A stretch of DNA of 64,000 bases from Elgaria multicarinata webbii (GCF_023053635.1 NC_086180.1:36074947-36138946), one strand, 5' to 3'; counted from the first letter of the stretch, positions 22,418-34,859 are shown. The notes: generated from the sequence alone by a model not told the origin. Numbers and translations: made by a program.

Positions 22418-23140
22418 GTCCTCCTTTTCATATGGTCAGCCTAAGGTCCACTAATACAGGAAGGGGGCCATCATAGGTCACTTCCTGCAGGATCCCCTCA
22501 AAACTAGAGGCCTAAGAGAAAAGTATCATCAGAAGCAGCAAGAAATCTCTGGAATTTTCTTAGATTTACAATTCTTTGCCTCTCTTTCTAACTCTCTGTT
22601 GTTTTCCTACAGCTGCTTCCTACATTCTAATGATTTGGCTGACTCTTATAACTATTTACAATTGAAAGCCTTGTAACCTCCCCACAAAAAGTGCATATAT
22701 ATCCGAAAAGATATAATGTATTTGCTTTTAAGTTAATTTCTCCCAGTATTTCATCAGTTGTTTGTGCCTCCCCCCTTTTCTTGCCTCAGCACATTAGCTT
22801 GCTTTGTTTTTATAATTAGAGAATAAATCCTTGCCAAAAGAATATCAAACAAGCAAAATGCCAAGGTGATAAAGAAGGATTTACTGCTCTTTCATGAATT
22901 TCTGCCTTTTCACAAAGAGTGGGAGCTACTTCAGATGCAAATTGTTGTGCATTTAAGGAAAAAATATTTTCTGATTCAGGGTTATGCAAATAGTTCCAAC
23001 GCATTACACCTATGAAGCTGGTCTCTCTTTATTTTGAGAAAGACGACAAAAGGTGACCCTCTCCTGGCTAAGGGAAGGTGTGTGTGAGAGACAGACAGAC
23101 AGACAGAGAGAGCTGAGCAAAGAAACAAGTTGTGAAAACA

Positions 23141-23547
23141 GAGCTTCTCTGCATCAAAGCAAAAAACCCGCCCCCTTACTGAGCTTTCTTCTTGATGAGT
23201 ATTTCTAGGATACAATGTGCACAATAAACATGCCTCCCGCTTTCCTCAGCCCCCTCTTTTGGTGGTTTGCTTTGTGGGGAAGTTCCAAATGTTCCATTTA
23301 TACAGCGAACAGATGGGCGCCACAACATTGCAGCAATATTGCAGAAATACACCAGCTGTTTGATGGTGGTGTACGTTTGTTAAAGCATTTTCGGCAAGTT
23401 AAACCATGGTGGAGTAAGTCTCAAAAATGTTAGGAGAGGCACTGGAGGATGGCAATGTCATGAAAAGCACCTGCAAACCTCAGTGAGTAACTAATCTTTA
23501 TCGCACTACATAAGCTCCATGTGAAGAAGCCCTACAGGGGGCAGACA
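23141..23547. mobile_element. Non-autonomous element, GAGCTTTTCTACA family, diverged
   Basis: AGAGCTTCTCTGCATCAAAG and CATAAGCTCCATGTGAAGAA at the ends; GGATGGCAATGTCATGAAAA and AACCTCAGTGAGTAAC match the right part of 23998-24378. Confidence 0.65.
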
Positions 23548-23997
23548 GAGCGATGGCTGAAATCTCACCCAGAATGTCTAATCACTTAGGGAACTGTAGA
23601 GTGTGCAACACACCTAACCTCCCCTTCACCATTATCTCTGTGCCCTAGTGAGCCACTGGCCCTACAATCCATCACCAAAGCTCCTGGCATGCAGGCCAGG
23701 AAAGGGGAACTGGACAGCATGCTGGCTGGCTGATGTTGTGTCCAATTTATTACCCCACCTAGGACCATATGTATAATTTGTTCCCTCCTCTTCTCTGCCA
23801 AGATCCAAATAGGCACTGCACCACACAAGTTAATCTTGTAATGGAATAAAGTAAGCAGAATAGGAAATAATAATAAAAAAACACCTGATGAGAATTAATT
23901 TGGTTTTTAAAAGTGTAAATTCCCTGTCTCCCCTCCACTCACTGGGTGCTTGCAGTCTTAGTTTGGATCAAGGATCCTTGCAGCTGCTTTTGTAGAC

Positions 23998-24378
23998 AAG
24001 GAGCTTCTCTACATTAAGCAATCCTTATTGGTCTTTCTTCCTCTGGAGTCTTTCCAAGTTTACAATGCACAGTTTTAGACAGTGAACACATGATTTGGAA
24101 TTGAAAACTTCTCTTCTCAGCAATGCTGTATATGTTCAGTGAAACAGCACCATCTAGTAGCTGAATTATAGCGCTATGTTGGCATTACGCACTGCCAATA
24201 TAGCACCATTGTTACTACAGCTTATTGACAATCTTTTTGAAAGCAGGATAAGAGGGGGAAAGCATGGGAAACATCTTGAAAGTTGACGATGTCATGGAAA
24301 ATATCCCAAAACCTCTGTGAGTGCATGCAATAAATTGCTTATGTAAAGCATGCAATAAATCACTCATGTAGAGAAACT
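23998..24378. mobile_element. Non-autonomous element, GAGCTTTTCTACA family
   Basis: GGAGCTTCTCTACATTAAGC at the left and CACTCATGTAGAGAAACTC at the right are inverted repeats; the centre has GCACCATCTAGTAGCTGAAT and TACGCACTGCCAAT. Confidence 0.75.
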
Positions 24379-24904
24379 CAAATAGATGTAGCCAATTTAA
24401 GCATGGTTTTGAATCACAGCCTTTAAAGTCATGTGTAGTTGCACCTTGGAGAGCTGGCCTTCTCTTGTCTCTGGTCTTCTTTGTTGCCATTCCTCCTCCT
24501 TCTCCTTCCTCAAACGCAAGAATATCTTCTTTGCTAAATACAAAGCTTCACGGATGAATGTTACAGCTGATAGATGTTTCTAGGATGATTCAGTAAATTA
24601 CTCACAATATGAAAGTGCCACTTTCTACAGAGCAAAAGTGGATGTCTATAAATGAAGATAGTTGGGAGCATATCACAATTGCAATTGAAATTATAATGAT
24701 GTGCGTATATGTGTTTAAATTACACATGATATAGGATCTTATTATTTAAGGTAAGTGCCTCTAAGACTGGCTTAATAGCATTTTGCATCTCCTTGATGAG
24801 GAATTGTCTAAAATGTGCTGAATTCTAAAGGCATCTAATAGCTTGGAACATATTGAATACATTATAAAGCCTCCTGGGTGCTATAAGAAGCTTAATTTGG
24901 AATG

Positions 24905-25115
24905 AGATTTCATTGAGCCATGAAGCCTAATCTTACACATGTCTATATGGAAGATAGTTTCACTAAGTTCAATGGTAGTTACTTCTTAGTAAGTGATCTT
25001 AGGAACCGAAGCTTTGGGCTGCAATCATATACCTACTCATGTAAAAGGAAGTCCCATTGAATTCAATGGGGATTATTTACATGTATATGTGACTGGGATT
25101 GCATGTTTAATTTTA
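24905..25115. mobile_element. Palindromic MITE, GCTGCAATCCTATGCA family
   Basis: Two halves: AGCCTAATCTTACACATGTC, TCAATGGTAGTTACTTCTTA and GGCTGCAATCATATACCTAC, CATTGAATTCAATGGGG, GTGACTGGGATTGCATG. The core CATTGAATTCAATG is palindromic. Other copies: 35805-35895, 38215-38315, 40455-40605, 53280-53375, 56350-56460 and 61848-61920. Confidence 0.7.
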
Positions 25116-25934
25116 ATTTAAGTAACCAGAATGGGTAATGTTTTCTCCCAAATCCCATTATTTTCACTGAAAACATTCTTTCGTTCTGGATCTGCCAGAA
25201 TATGTTCTTACCCTCATGTGCTTCCCATAAATGACAGTCCTTCTCAGATGTGTAAATGAATGTGTGTAACCATGATCTTTTTATTCACAACCCAAGCAGT
25301 TAATCCTACTAACATGTTTGGACAAGGGTAGGTCAATTAACAAGAGACTGACTTTGTCAATTAACAAGGAGAATATCAAGCAAAACAAATCTTTTGCAAG
25401 ATAGCCAAGCACAGCTGAGTGGCTTAGCACACTTCCTCATATAGATGAGCTGGGAGCAATCTCCACAGATGATTTCGTGCAGACGGAGAGCAGTTTGAGG
25501 TGTGGCGACACATGGCATCATCACCAATCTGCAGCCAACCAGCAGCTTCCCTCTTGAAAAGCTGCATTTTCTGAAAGCCCTTTTAGTCTGCATTTATTTC
25601 TTAAAGTGACTCCCAGGAGCTTCCGCTGCAGTGTGCCCCCTCCTTCCGCATTAAATCCTGGGCATGCCTCTGTGAGGTGGCAGTGAGGTGGTTAAGGGAC
25701 TGGGCTGTCCCTTTCCCCCACCTCCATTCCTTTCACCAGGGAGAGTATGGAGCCTACCTTTCCCATTCATAAAATCACTGCAGCAATGTTTCTCCTCATT
25801 TCAATGGCGTAGTGGCTGTTTTTGTGCTTCAGAGTATGTAGCCTTATTTCAGAGCACAGTAGCACGGGGAAGTATGGAGAAGGATGAGAAACAAGCCTCC
25901 CCTGTTCGCTGAGTGGGGTTGATGGGTTTAATGG

Positions 25935-26635
25935 AGTGCCTGCTATCAAATTCGGCTGATACGCCAGCTGCGCCCCTTTCTAGAGTTGGAAGACCTAAAG
26001 ACAGTAGTGCACACGCTGGTAACTTCGAGGCTTGACTTCTGCAATGCGCTCTACATAGGGCTACCTTTGTGCCTAGTCCGGAAACTTCAACTAGTTCAAA
26101 ATATGGCAGCCAGGCCGGTACACCTAGGGGGGACCACATTACACCAGTTTTAAAATCTCTTCACTGGCTGCCAATTAGTTTCCGGGCAAAGTATAAAGTG
26201 TTGGTTATTACCATTAAAGCCCTACATGGTTTGGGTCCAGGCTACTTGTGGGATCTCCTTCTCCCATACAATCCGCCCCACACACACAGGTCCTCTGGGA
26301 AAAATCTACTTCAGTCAGTCAAAGTTAGGCTGACAAGTATTTCTCGGAGGACCTTCTCTTCTACTGCTCCCAGACTATGGAACAGCCTGCCAGAGGAGAC
26401 TCGTCAACTTAGCAGTCTATTAGCATTCAAGAAAGCTATAAAGACTGATCTCTTCCGGCAGGCTTATCCAGTGGAATTTTAAGATGTTTTTGGAATGTTT
26501 TTAGGATGTTTTAACAATGTAAATTATGTTTTAATTCAGTTTTATGTATTTTATATTTACTGTTGTTCCCCGCCTCAATCAAAATGGAGAGGCGGGTAAG
26601 AAATAAATTAGTAGTAGTAGTAATAGTAGTAGTAT
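25935..26635 (+). mobile_element. L2-clade LINE 3' fragment (Gly-Gly-CCGCCTC tail type)
   Basis: It encodes the end of an L2-type reverse transcriptase ORF: LRQLRPFLELEDLKTVVHT-like start, DFCNALYIGLPL, LQLVQNMAARPV, HITPVLKSLHWLPISFRAKY, SRRTFSSTAPRLWNSLPEE and KTDLFRQAYPV. The frame is disturbed around 26110. The 3' UTR has GTTGTTCCCCGCCTCAATC and a TAG-repeat tail. Confidence 0.85.
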
Positions 26636-26689
26636 TTAATGATATTCGGTTCTACACAGCCCACCTGGAATCTGAAGTGCTTTCATGTG

Positions 26690-27420
26690 ATGATGATGAT
26701 GATGATTTATTTATATAGCACCATCAATGTACATGGTGCTGTACAGAGTAAAACAGTAAATAGCAAGGCCCTACCGCATAGGCTTACAATCTAATAAAAT
26801 CATAATAAAACAATAAGGAGGGGAAGAGAATGCCAACAGGCACAGGGTAGGGTAAGCAGGCACAGGGTAGGGTAAAACTAACAGTATAAAGTCCGCACAA
26901 CATCAAGTTTTAAAAGCTTTAGGAAAAAGAAAAGTTTTTAGTTGAGCTTTAAAAGCTGCGATTGAACTTGTAGTTCTCAAATGTTCTGGAAGAGCGTTCC
27001 AGGCGTAAGGGGCAGCAGAAGAAAATGGACGGAGCCGAGCAAGGGAAGTAGAGGCCCTTGGGCAGGCGAGAAACATGGCATCAGAGGAGCGAAGAGCACG
27101 AGCGGGGCAATAGTGTGAGATGAGAGAGGAGAGATAGGAAGGAGCTAGACCGTGAAAAGCTTTGAAGGTTAACAGGAGAAGTTTATATTGGATTCTGAAG
27201 TGAATTGGATTCTGAAGTGAAGAGATTTCAGAAGCGGAGTAACATGGTCAGAGCTGCGAGCCAAGAAGATGATCTTTGCGGCAGAGTGGTGAACAGAAAC
27301 CAACGAACTGATGTGAGAAGAAGGAAGGCCAGAGAGAAGAAGGTTGCAGTAGTCCAACCGTGAAATAACCAGCGCATGAACAAGCGTCTTGGCAGAAGAG
27401 ACAGATCTGTGAAAGCATTT
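26690..27420 (-). mobile_element. L2-clade LINE 3' fragment (TGATGGTGCTATATAAAT tail type)
   Basis: On the minus strand it reads RLDYCNLLLSGLPSSHISSL, ARSSDHVTPLLKSLH, AFHGLAPSYLSSLISHY and PFSSAAPYAWNALPEH, then the 3' end with GATTGTAAGCCTATGCGG and CATGTACATTGATGGTGC, followed by an ATC/ATG microsatellite (26690-26706). A small tandem duplication (TGAATTGGATTCTGAAG, near 27195-27220) lies within it. It faces the neighbouring L2 fragment tail to tail. Confidence 0.85.
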
Positions 27421-27944
27421 TTAGGTGCTACATAATCTGCATTTCCTTCATTGTGTGTCCCTGTAAACCATAGCTGATGTAATGAAAATCTGGATAATAC
27501 CCCAACACAATTCTCATTCCATTCTCATGTAGGCAGCCCCTTGGTCACAAACATCCCAAACCAAAGTCTCATCAAAAGATATCAAAGTATGGTCACAGTG
27601 GGATTCGAGTCATGCTGGCTGCCTCAGTTGTCACTATGGTCGGAGACCATAGAGTTTGGCCACACTGACTAGAGCATTGCTGGAAGTTCCAGACTCTCTA
27701 GCAGCTGTTTCCATGGTGGTTTTACAACAGAGCAGCTGATCTTATTTACAGAACACACAATAGATTACCAGGCAAGCCACCCTGGGGCCCGTTACCCCCA
27801 CTGCAGAGGTTAGATACCCAAGGTTGGTATTCTGCTTCCATTTTGTGTTCACACACTGTATCTTACCATTTCCAGTTTGCCTGGAGATCTCTAGCAAGTT
27901 AGAACAAAATACCCTTGTAGTTTCCCACCAAACCTACAGCTGGG

Positions 27945-28535
27945 CAAAGTTTGCCCCATCTAACTTTTTTCCACACAAAGGTGACCTTCGGAGGAGATTA
28001 GGTGGCATTCATGGGAGGTCCAAGAAAGTCCACCAACTTAAACAGTTCTAAAAGGCAATTAGACAAATTCATGGAGGATAAGCCTATTAATGGCTACTTG
28101 CCATTACAGTTATATACAACCTCCAGGATCAGAGTCAGTGAATGGGTTCAGATAACACAATAATCCACACTGAAGGGTTGAGTGTGGGTTGTCTTTGAAC
28201 TGTGGGTTATCATGTTGTCTGAACCCACTATACTAACAAACCATGGTTTGTTAACCATGGTTTGTTAACCACAAACAACTAATGAAGAGTACCCATGTCT
28301 TGTTGTTGGGCTGTAAAGTGTGGGTTCTACTGCAGCTGGATATCATGTTGTCTGAACCCAGCCAGCATTTCTTTAGATTCTAATGGCTGGGGAAGAGCAG
28401 TGGGGAGGAAGGGCTCTTCCCCATACCCTACTTTGATATCTGGTTGGCCACTGTGGGAATAGGATGCAGGACTAGACAGATGTTTGCTGGATTGACCATT
28501 GCCAAGAGGGCTCTTCCTATGTTATGCTACAAGAG
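27945..28535 (+). mobile_element. CR1/L3-like LINE 3' region, old and interrupted
   Basis: TTAGACAAATTCATGGAGGA and ATTAATGGCTACTTGCC (28050-28100), then TGGTTGGCCACTGTGGGAAT and AGACAGATGTTTGCTGGATT (28440-28495) match the family. A fold-back element (28140-28375) is inserted in the middle. Confidence 0.65.
28140..28375. mobile_element. Palindromic MITE, GGTTCAGACAACATGA variant
   Basis: It starts GGGTTCAGATAACACAATAA and ends TATCATGTTGTCTGAACCCA. The same end also occurs at 28210-28230, so two units may be joined. CCATGGTTTGTTAACCATGG lies at the centre. Confidence 0.7.
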
Positions 28536-29696
28536 TGGGATGGGGGGAAGAACCGTATTTTGGGTTTCTGTGCCATTCATTGATTCCTAGCAAAGAGAAG
28601 CCCTGTCTGTTTTTCCAATACCAATATAATGTAAACTTGATAAGTCGCTTAAACTAATGTCAACAAGTCTGCAATTATCAAAAGCAACAAGTTAGCAGAA
28701 TGCATCCTTGAGATTTGACAACTTAGCATCCTTTAGGCAAATGGTGCATTAAATACTTTAATGTATATTTTAACAAGAACTTGATAAGTATTTCATTTTC
28801 ATGTTTAACAATGCCTGAAAAGAATCCACAGCCTAGATTTGGCGAAATAGGCTGTGCAAACAATCCACAGCCTAGATTCTACAACACCCAACAACCTCCA
28901 TTTAATCTGTAAAATTGCAAGCATCTCACGGTAGTGTACAATTCTAATTTTAAACCTCAGTAGCTTCCATTTCCACAATAAATCTAAGTAGTAAGTGAGT
29001 TTCAGTCAAACCAAACTTGATGTGCTGCCTCTTGCTAGAAGGAAATGTATATAGCTGAGGTACTAAGCTTTTTTTTTTAGTATCTCTCACTGTCATTCAG
29101 ATGTGTTATTTATTTATTTATTAAATTGTTTTTGGGTTTTTTATTAAATTTATATACCATCCTCAACTGTCAGATGACCTTGGGGTGGTATACACTGTTA
29201 TTAGTCTCTAAATGTGTAGACTGTAGAATTGGTGAAAGCACTCTTTAATCCCTTTAGTTTGAGAAGGCTTTCTTTTATTCTTGTCCACTTATGTTGCAAT
29301 TTTGCTGTCTTATATTTATCATTTTGATTGAGTCCCCAAGACCTGCATTCTCCATGATAGCAAATGAGTGGTCAGCCTGAGAGCAGAAGGTCCCATCTGT
29401 CTACTTTTCTGTCTCTTTCAGCTTCTCCAGGTCAACTACTTTGGTTTGAAGGGAATGAACAGGATCACAATGTACAAAGCAGATACTGACAACTTCTTTC
29501 TAGCAGGCAGATAATCAGACATGAAACACTCTGTACAATACATGATAGCTCTCATACTCCTGCCGGTTTTCTAGCTTCATAAGTGGTTTTATCCTTGAGA
29601 CATGTTTTGTTTTTAAGTGACGTTTGTATGAAGTTGTTTTAAACCTTACTAGGTGTGTGTGTGTGTGTGTGTGTCCTGGCTTCCTTGCCTTCTTAG
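28536..29696. other. No gene recognised
   Basis: AT-rich, with a direct repeat of ATCCACAGCCTAGATT (28827 and 28863, 36 bp apart) and a diverged LINE-like tail near 29105-29200 (TTATATACCATCCTCAACTG). Confidence 0.5.
29652..29674. repeat. (GT)n microsatellite
   Basis: About 11 GT units just left of a non-autonomous element (29697). Confidence 0.9.
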
Positions 29697-30075
29697 GGCT
29701 TCACCACACCAGGCTGAAATCCCACATCCTTACTGAGGCTTTCTGCTTCCAGTTTCTTTGCAGGATTACAGTGGGTTTCTTTACATGGCAGACAAGTGTT
29801 TTGAATTTAAAATGTCCTTTCTCAGCAATGTTTTATTTAGTTTCATTATACAGCTCCATCTAGTGGCGGTATTATAGTGCAAGACCATTACACACTGCCA
29901 ATTTCTCACATTAACGTTTGTTATCGGCTTATTTCTGATCTTTCTTAAAACAGGATAAAGCTCAAAAAGGTGGAGACACTCTGGAGGTTGACGACGTCAT
30001 GTAAAGGATCCACAAATTTCTGTGAGTGACAAATCATGAGCATGCAATAAAAGTCTCATGTAGAAATGCTCTTAC
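29697..30075. mobile_element. Non-autonomous element, GAGCTTTTCTACA family
   Basis: AGGGCTTCACCACACCAGGC at the left and AAAGTCTCATGTAGAAATGC at the right. The centre, CTCCATCTAGTGGCGGTATT and TACACACTGCCAAT, closely matches 24145-24200. Confidence 0.75.
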
Positions 30076-30227
30076 TGAACATGTAAAAATACTTGACTCA
30101 CTTGGCTTCCTTACTTTTTACTCAATGCTATGTTGCTGGTACTCTGTTGTTTCACTCTCACTGTGTGTACATTCCTGTGCACAGCTGGTTACATCTATAA
30201 TGATATCCCTCCAACAACATGCCAATG

Positions 30228-30355
30228 AAAGGCTTCATCCCTGACCATCTGTCAGGGATGCTTTAGGGTGGATTCCTGCATTGAGCAGGGGGTTGGACTC
30301 GATGGGATTGTAGGCCCCTTCCAACTCTCCTATTCATTGATTCTATGATTCTATA
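30228..30355 (+). mobile_element. CR1 LINE 3' end, short
   Basis: GGATGCTTTAGGGTGGATTC, GAGCAGGGGGTTGGACTCGA, CCTTCCAACTCTCC and the terminal GATTCTATGATTCTAT octamers mark a plus-strand CR1 end of about 125 bp, aligned to the complement of 16690-16800. Confidence 0.92.
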
Positions 30356-31204
30356 TTTTCATGTATCCACCCCAAAATAAAGTTGCTGATATTGAAAAAG
30401 TCTGATGAATTTTAAGATGACAAACTTTCTATATAAGACGCTATAGACCTTGAGTTGTTAAAACTGATCTGATCTTTGATAAGGTACCAATGTGTGCTTT
30501 ATATCCTTTCAGCCACTATGCATCAGAAAGTCATTGTCATCAGTATAATATTTGGGGACACCTCTCCTTTATTTATGTATGTATGTATGTATGTATTTTT
30601 GCTTGTTGGATTTCTGTACCACCTTTCTGAAAACAACCAAGGTGGTTTAAAACCCTTCAGAAAATAAAACCCAAATCAAATAAAAACATGAAAATCCATC
30701 TTAAATTCAAAAGTCCCTTTGGGCAGGCAGCATTAACTGTATAATTCTTTGGATCCCAGCTATAGTTCTGTATAGGCCACTAAAACACATGGGGATTGTG
30801 TTTTAGTAGCCTATACTTAATCTTCTGTTAATCAGGCCTGTAAACTTGTGACCCATCAAGCCAATCACATTCCATCAACTATGTTTGAGTGTTCAGCAGA
30901 AGCTCCATAAACCTCCTGTGTTCTCTGCTTGTTTTCCACCACAGATACAGAGGGATTGATAAGCCCTTGGAAAGCCATACAATACGTGGGTGGTGGGCTG
31001 TGTTTGGCTTAGTGAGCTTTTCTACACAAGACTGTAAACTGGCTGATAATCCACTGTATCTGCTTTGCTTTCATCACAGAATTGTGATCTGAGCACTACA
31101 CAAGGAGTGTTTCCTTTCCTGCTTTTCTGCTACATAATTCTAGGTGGCCTGGTATTATACTGGAATAGTTCAAATACACAAGAGGACATTGCACTTCCTT
31201 TTGC

Positions 31205-31475
31205 TTTCACAAGGGATGGCCACCAATTTGGGTGGCTTTAAAAGGAGGTTGGATAAATTCCTGGAGGAGAAGGCTACCAATGACTCCTAATCCTGATGGC
31301 TATGTGTTCCCTCCAGTATCAGAGGCAGTAAGGCTCTATACATTAGGAGGATGTTGTTGTACCTGTATTCTGCTTGTGGGTTCCTGGTTGATAGCTGGCT
31401 GGCCACTGGGTGAACAGAGTGGTGGACTAGATGGACCCTTACACTGATCCAGCATGGTTCCTCTTATGTTCTATA
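31205..31475 (+). mobile_element. CR1/L3-like LINE 3' end
   Basis: GGTGGCTTTAAAAGGAGGTT, GGCTGGCCACTGGGTGAACA and GATCCAGCATGGTTCCTCTT match 35090-35350 along the whole length. Confidence 0.8.
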
Positions 31476-31745
31476 TTCTTAATTAAATGCCACATTTTTC
31501 CTACTCTAAAAAATCTTGCCAACAGTGCTGGTTAGGTACCGTAGTGAAACTGAGGGGTCACAACATCAACTATAGGACCCATAAACAACCATGAGTAGGG
31601 AATGACAAGCACATGATAAATGCCTTGTGTAGAAAAGAAATTCCCCTTGGTTAAAATAAAAAAATAAGTTTTTTTTTTATGATGGGGATAGAAATGCCAT
31701 AGTCACTACCTATTCTGTCTGAGGAATCATGAAAACAGATTTATA

Positions 31746-32360
31746 GGCCCTTGCTAGACGACAGGGTAGCCCAGTGCGAGCCCGGGCTGGCCCCGGTGCG
31801 TCCACATGACGCACAGGGGATCCCAGGCTCAGGCAGGGGTAACCCTCCCTTGGGCTAACCAGCACCGGTTGTGGCCCGGTATTTCCCGTGGTTTCAGGCT
31901 GTTCCGCCGCTTTTCCCGGCTACCGCATTTACTCGTGAGTAGCCAGGAAAAGCAGTGAGCAGCACTCCACAGGAGTGCTGCGGCCATCAGGGCAGAGTGA
32001 AGAGATGGGGGGTGAAACAGAACCAGGGGGTGGGGGGGAATCAGAGATCACGGGCGGGCAGGCGGGGGATTGGAGATCGCAGGCGGGCAGGGGGGATCGG
32101 AGATTGTGGGCGGGCAGGCGGGGGGGATCGTGGCCAAGGGGGGAAATCAGGGGCAGGGGGGGAGCGGGGAACCCTTTTTTAAAAAAAACAACCTACCTTT
32201 ATCGTTGGTGCGCTCCTGCACACATGGCCCCTTTAAGAGTCCAAACAAAATGGCCAACGCGACAGGGCTTTCCTTTACCCTGTCGCGTCAACGTGTGGAT
32301 AGGAGCAACAGCCTGCGCTACTTGTAGCGCGGGCTGGCTCCTCCACATGCCAGGATTTTA
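31746..32360. mobile_element. GC-rich hairpin-series element, copy 1
   Basis: This is a non-coding repeat of about 615 bp that starts near GGCCCTTGCTAGACGA. Its hairpins in order: GTGCGTC/GACGCAC (31796-31814), 10-bp stem GCAGCACTCC (31959-31981), 11-bp stem ACGCGACAGGG (32257-32288), and GCGCTAC/GTAGCGC (32315-32330) with outer pairs. A G-rich minisatellite (unit about 33 bp, GGGCGGGCAGG) occupies 32045-32130. The same order of modules recurs at 61212-61852. Ends are not firmly defined and no clear target duplication was found. The family name is unknown to me. Confidence 0.7.
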
Positions 32361-33642
32361 AGATAGGTCTATAGACAGCATGTGCTTTGAGGTAATAATA
32401 CAAACCCAGGTTCCGGTCTCCAAAAGCCTGAGGTAATGGTAATGTTAGCACTACAGAAGGAATAAGAAAATGTTGAGAATATTTGTTTTTTAAAGGTTAA
32501 AAGGAAACTGAGAAGTGGAATGGAATCCTATGCTTAAAAATGAAAGATATAAATTTATATGCCTATATATTTTCAAATTTGGGGTCTCATCCTTGGCATA
32601 AGGACAAAGACCACACTACTCTGGAAACAATACCAATTCTTATGTTCACTTCATAGAAACTAGAGAATATGATGCATCAAAAGGGCAGAATTACACACTA
32701 AACAGCAAGCACAGATTTTCCATAGTTATGTTGGCCTTGAAATACTAACACAGAATGCATTTGCTGGGAAGAACTGACAGGCAGACAGGAATTAATAAAC
32801 ACACCCTCCACCTATAAATTTTTCCCCTTCCAATCTCAACCTACACAGTTCATTTTTCATATATTCCACTCCCACTGCCAGAAATTAGCCCAGTAGTAGT
32901 AGACAAGTGAGGAGAATTGCAAAAGAAAATCAGAAAACAGGAGAATAGTAGTTACCCACACCTCTGCCTTGCCCATGAATTCTCCACTACAAATCTTCTC
33001 TCTGTTCACCTTTCATTGGCAAAGGTAGCTTTGCTTGCAAAGCTAATGTCTTGTTCTGCCCAAAGTGAAGTACTTTTTATATCCCATTAATTTCCATGTG
33101 TGAGTTAAGAATCTATTTAATTCTCTAAATGAAACCAGAAGCACCTGAAAGCACTTGCTTTTGGATGGATTGCACTTGTTTCTGCTTTAATTTAAGAAAA
33201 AACTTCACCAGTTAATGTTCAGGACTGTATTGAATGGAATTTGCAGGCGGATGCAGCTATTGTATGAAAAGACAGAGATTTTCTATTGTGCTGGTCTCCT
33301 CTTTCTTCATAGTGGGGCTTCATCAACCCTGGAATTTTGCATTCATTATTTGTCATTCATTTCTAGAGCATGCAAAGTGCATTGCCGTGTTTATTTCACT
33401 TAGAAACCCATGGAATAGGCAGCGGGGAACATTGAAGAAGTTTCCTAGATGATGATAGAGACCTTTCCACACCTAGCCTTTTGTGTTGGGAGGTGGGACT
33501 GGGTGGTGTCACCGGCAGCACCATACAAGTGCACAGTTGCTGAGTGGATGGTTGCCTGAACTAGCACTTGGGTGACCATCCATTCACCCAATTCATGCAC
33601 TTGCATGGTGCTGGTGGCAACACACCCTTCTCAGCCACCGAC
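32361..33642. other. No gene recognised
   Basis: 1.3 kb without repeats or coding regions that I can identify; short frames at 33215-33452 carry no known domain. Confidence 0.5.
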
Positions 33643-34083
33643 TAGGGATGTATTGATTTTGTAAAATCTATTCTGTCTCCGTTTTGTGGATTGAACATTG
33701 ATGGAATTGGATTTTTCCTGATTTCCTGAATTTGTGCAAATTTGCACTTGCACAAATTCACACTCACAAAAATTTGCACACACATTGCACATGCACAAAT
33801 CCCCCCAAAATGCACATTTTCATGGCTTAGCCTATGGGGAATAATTCACATTTTTTGCTGGTTTTTTTTGTTTGTGTGTGTGTAGGGGATTTTTAATTAT
33901 TATTTTCTATATTTTTCTATGACTAAATTTACAGTAGTTAAAAATTCAGAAAGTTAAAAAAAAATTGTCAAGTTGATGGAATTCAAGCATCTTGGGAAAA
34001 GCTGGTTTGCTGCAAAATCCATGGTTGGATTCATAGAAATCCAAACTCATTTGATTTTGTTGCAGGTTTTTCCAACATCCCTA
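33643..34083. mobile_element. hAT-like MITE (TAGGGATGT ends), copy 1
   Basis: It starts TAGGGATGTATTGATTTTGT and ends TTTTTCCAACATCCCTA. The 8-bp flanks are CCACCGAC and CCACCACC (6 of 8), compatible with a hAT duplication in a CCA-rich site. The interior is AT-rich with TTTGCACAAAT motifs. Confidence 0.75.
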
Positions 34084-34859
34084 CCACCACCACCACACCA
34101 CCACCACCACCGGGCACTGAAAATAATGCCAGGAACTCCCCTCACTATGACTGATGCCTTCATTCATTTATTATTTAAAATTCTTATACCCCACCTCCCT
34201 CCAAAAGGGTGGCTTATTATATTAATAAACAGAAGCCCAAGGTATTTTGCTGCCTGAGGTAAAGGACACCCCTTCCACTCCACACACAGAAGCTGACAGG
34301 AATAGCAATGAATCATACATCAAGACTGGCAATGGAGCTGCCATCACTGCCCCAGGTATCTGCCGCCTGAGGCAGTTGCCTCATTTTGCCTCCTGGTGGG
34401 GCCAGTCCTGATAAAACAACTACCAACAAAACAACCATAAAAAGCATATTTTCACACTTAAAATACAACAATAATAATCTAACCTGAAAACACTAAAAAC
34501 AACAAGTCAAGATCCAAATAGTTCTGTAAATAAAAATACTCATGGGAGGGGGCACCACTAAAATGGCAAACTGCCTTACCAGCTGCTGCATGTAGATTTG
34601 CTCGCCCATGAGCCCATGACAACGGGAGAAATCTGAGTCTCCCAAGTAAGAGTACATAATTTGGTCAGAAAGCACAGCAGGCTCTTTATCCTTCAAATCT
34701 ACCATTTGTTCTCCAGGCTTGAAATTGGGGGTTACCCACTCTGTTTGCTTGTAGCAGGAGCTAGCTATACACAGCTCTGATTGGCTGGAAAAACTGACAG
34801 CACCAAATGGCTTTTTATGCCCACATCAGACAATACAAGAAATGTATGACGCATTTCAC

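Larger units (their letters stand above)
21793..22443. mobile_element. Second inverted-dimer fold-back element, with two later insertions
   Basis: It starts TAGGGTGAGTATATGAAAAG and ends TGGTCAGCCTA. It belongs to the same family as 13714-14038. The right half is interrupted by a SINE (about 22029-22291) and by a 49-bp insertion (22369-22417). Confidence 0.85.
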
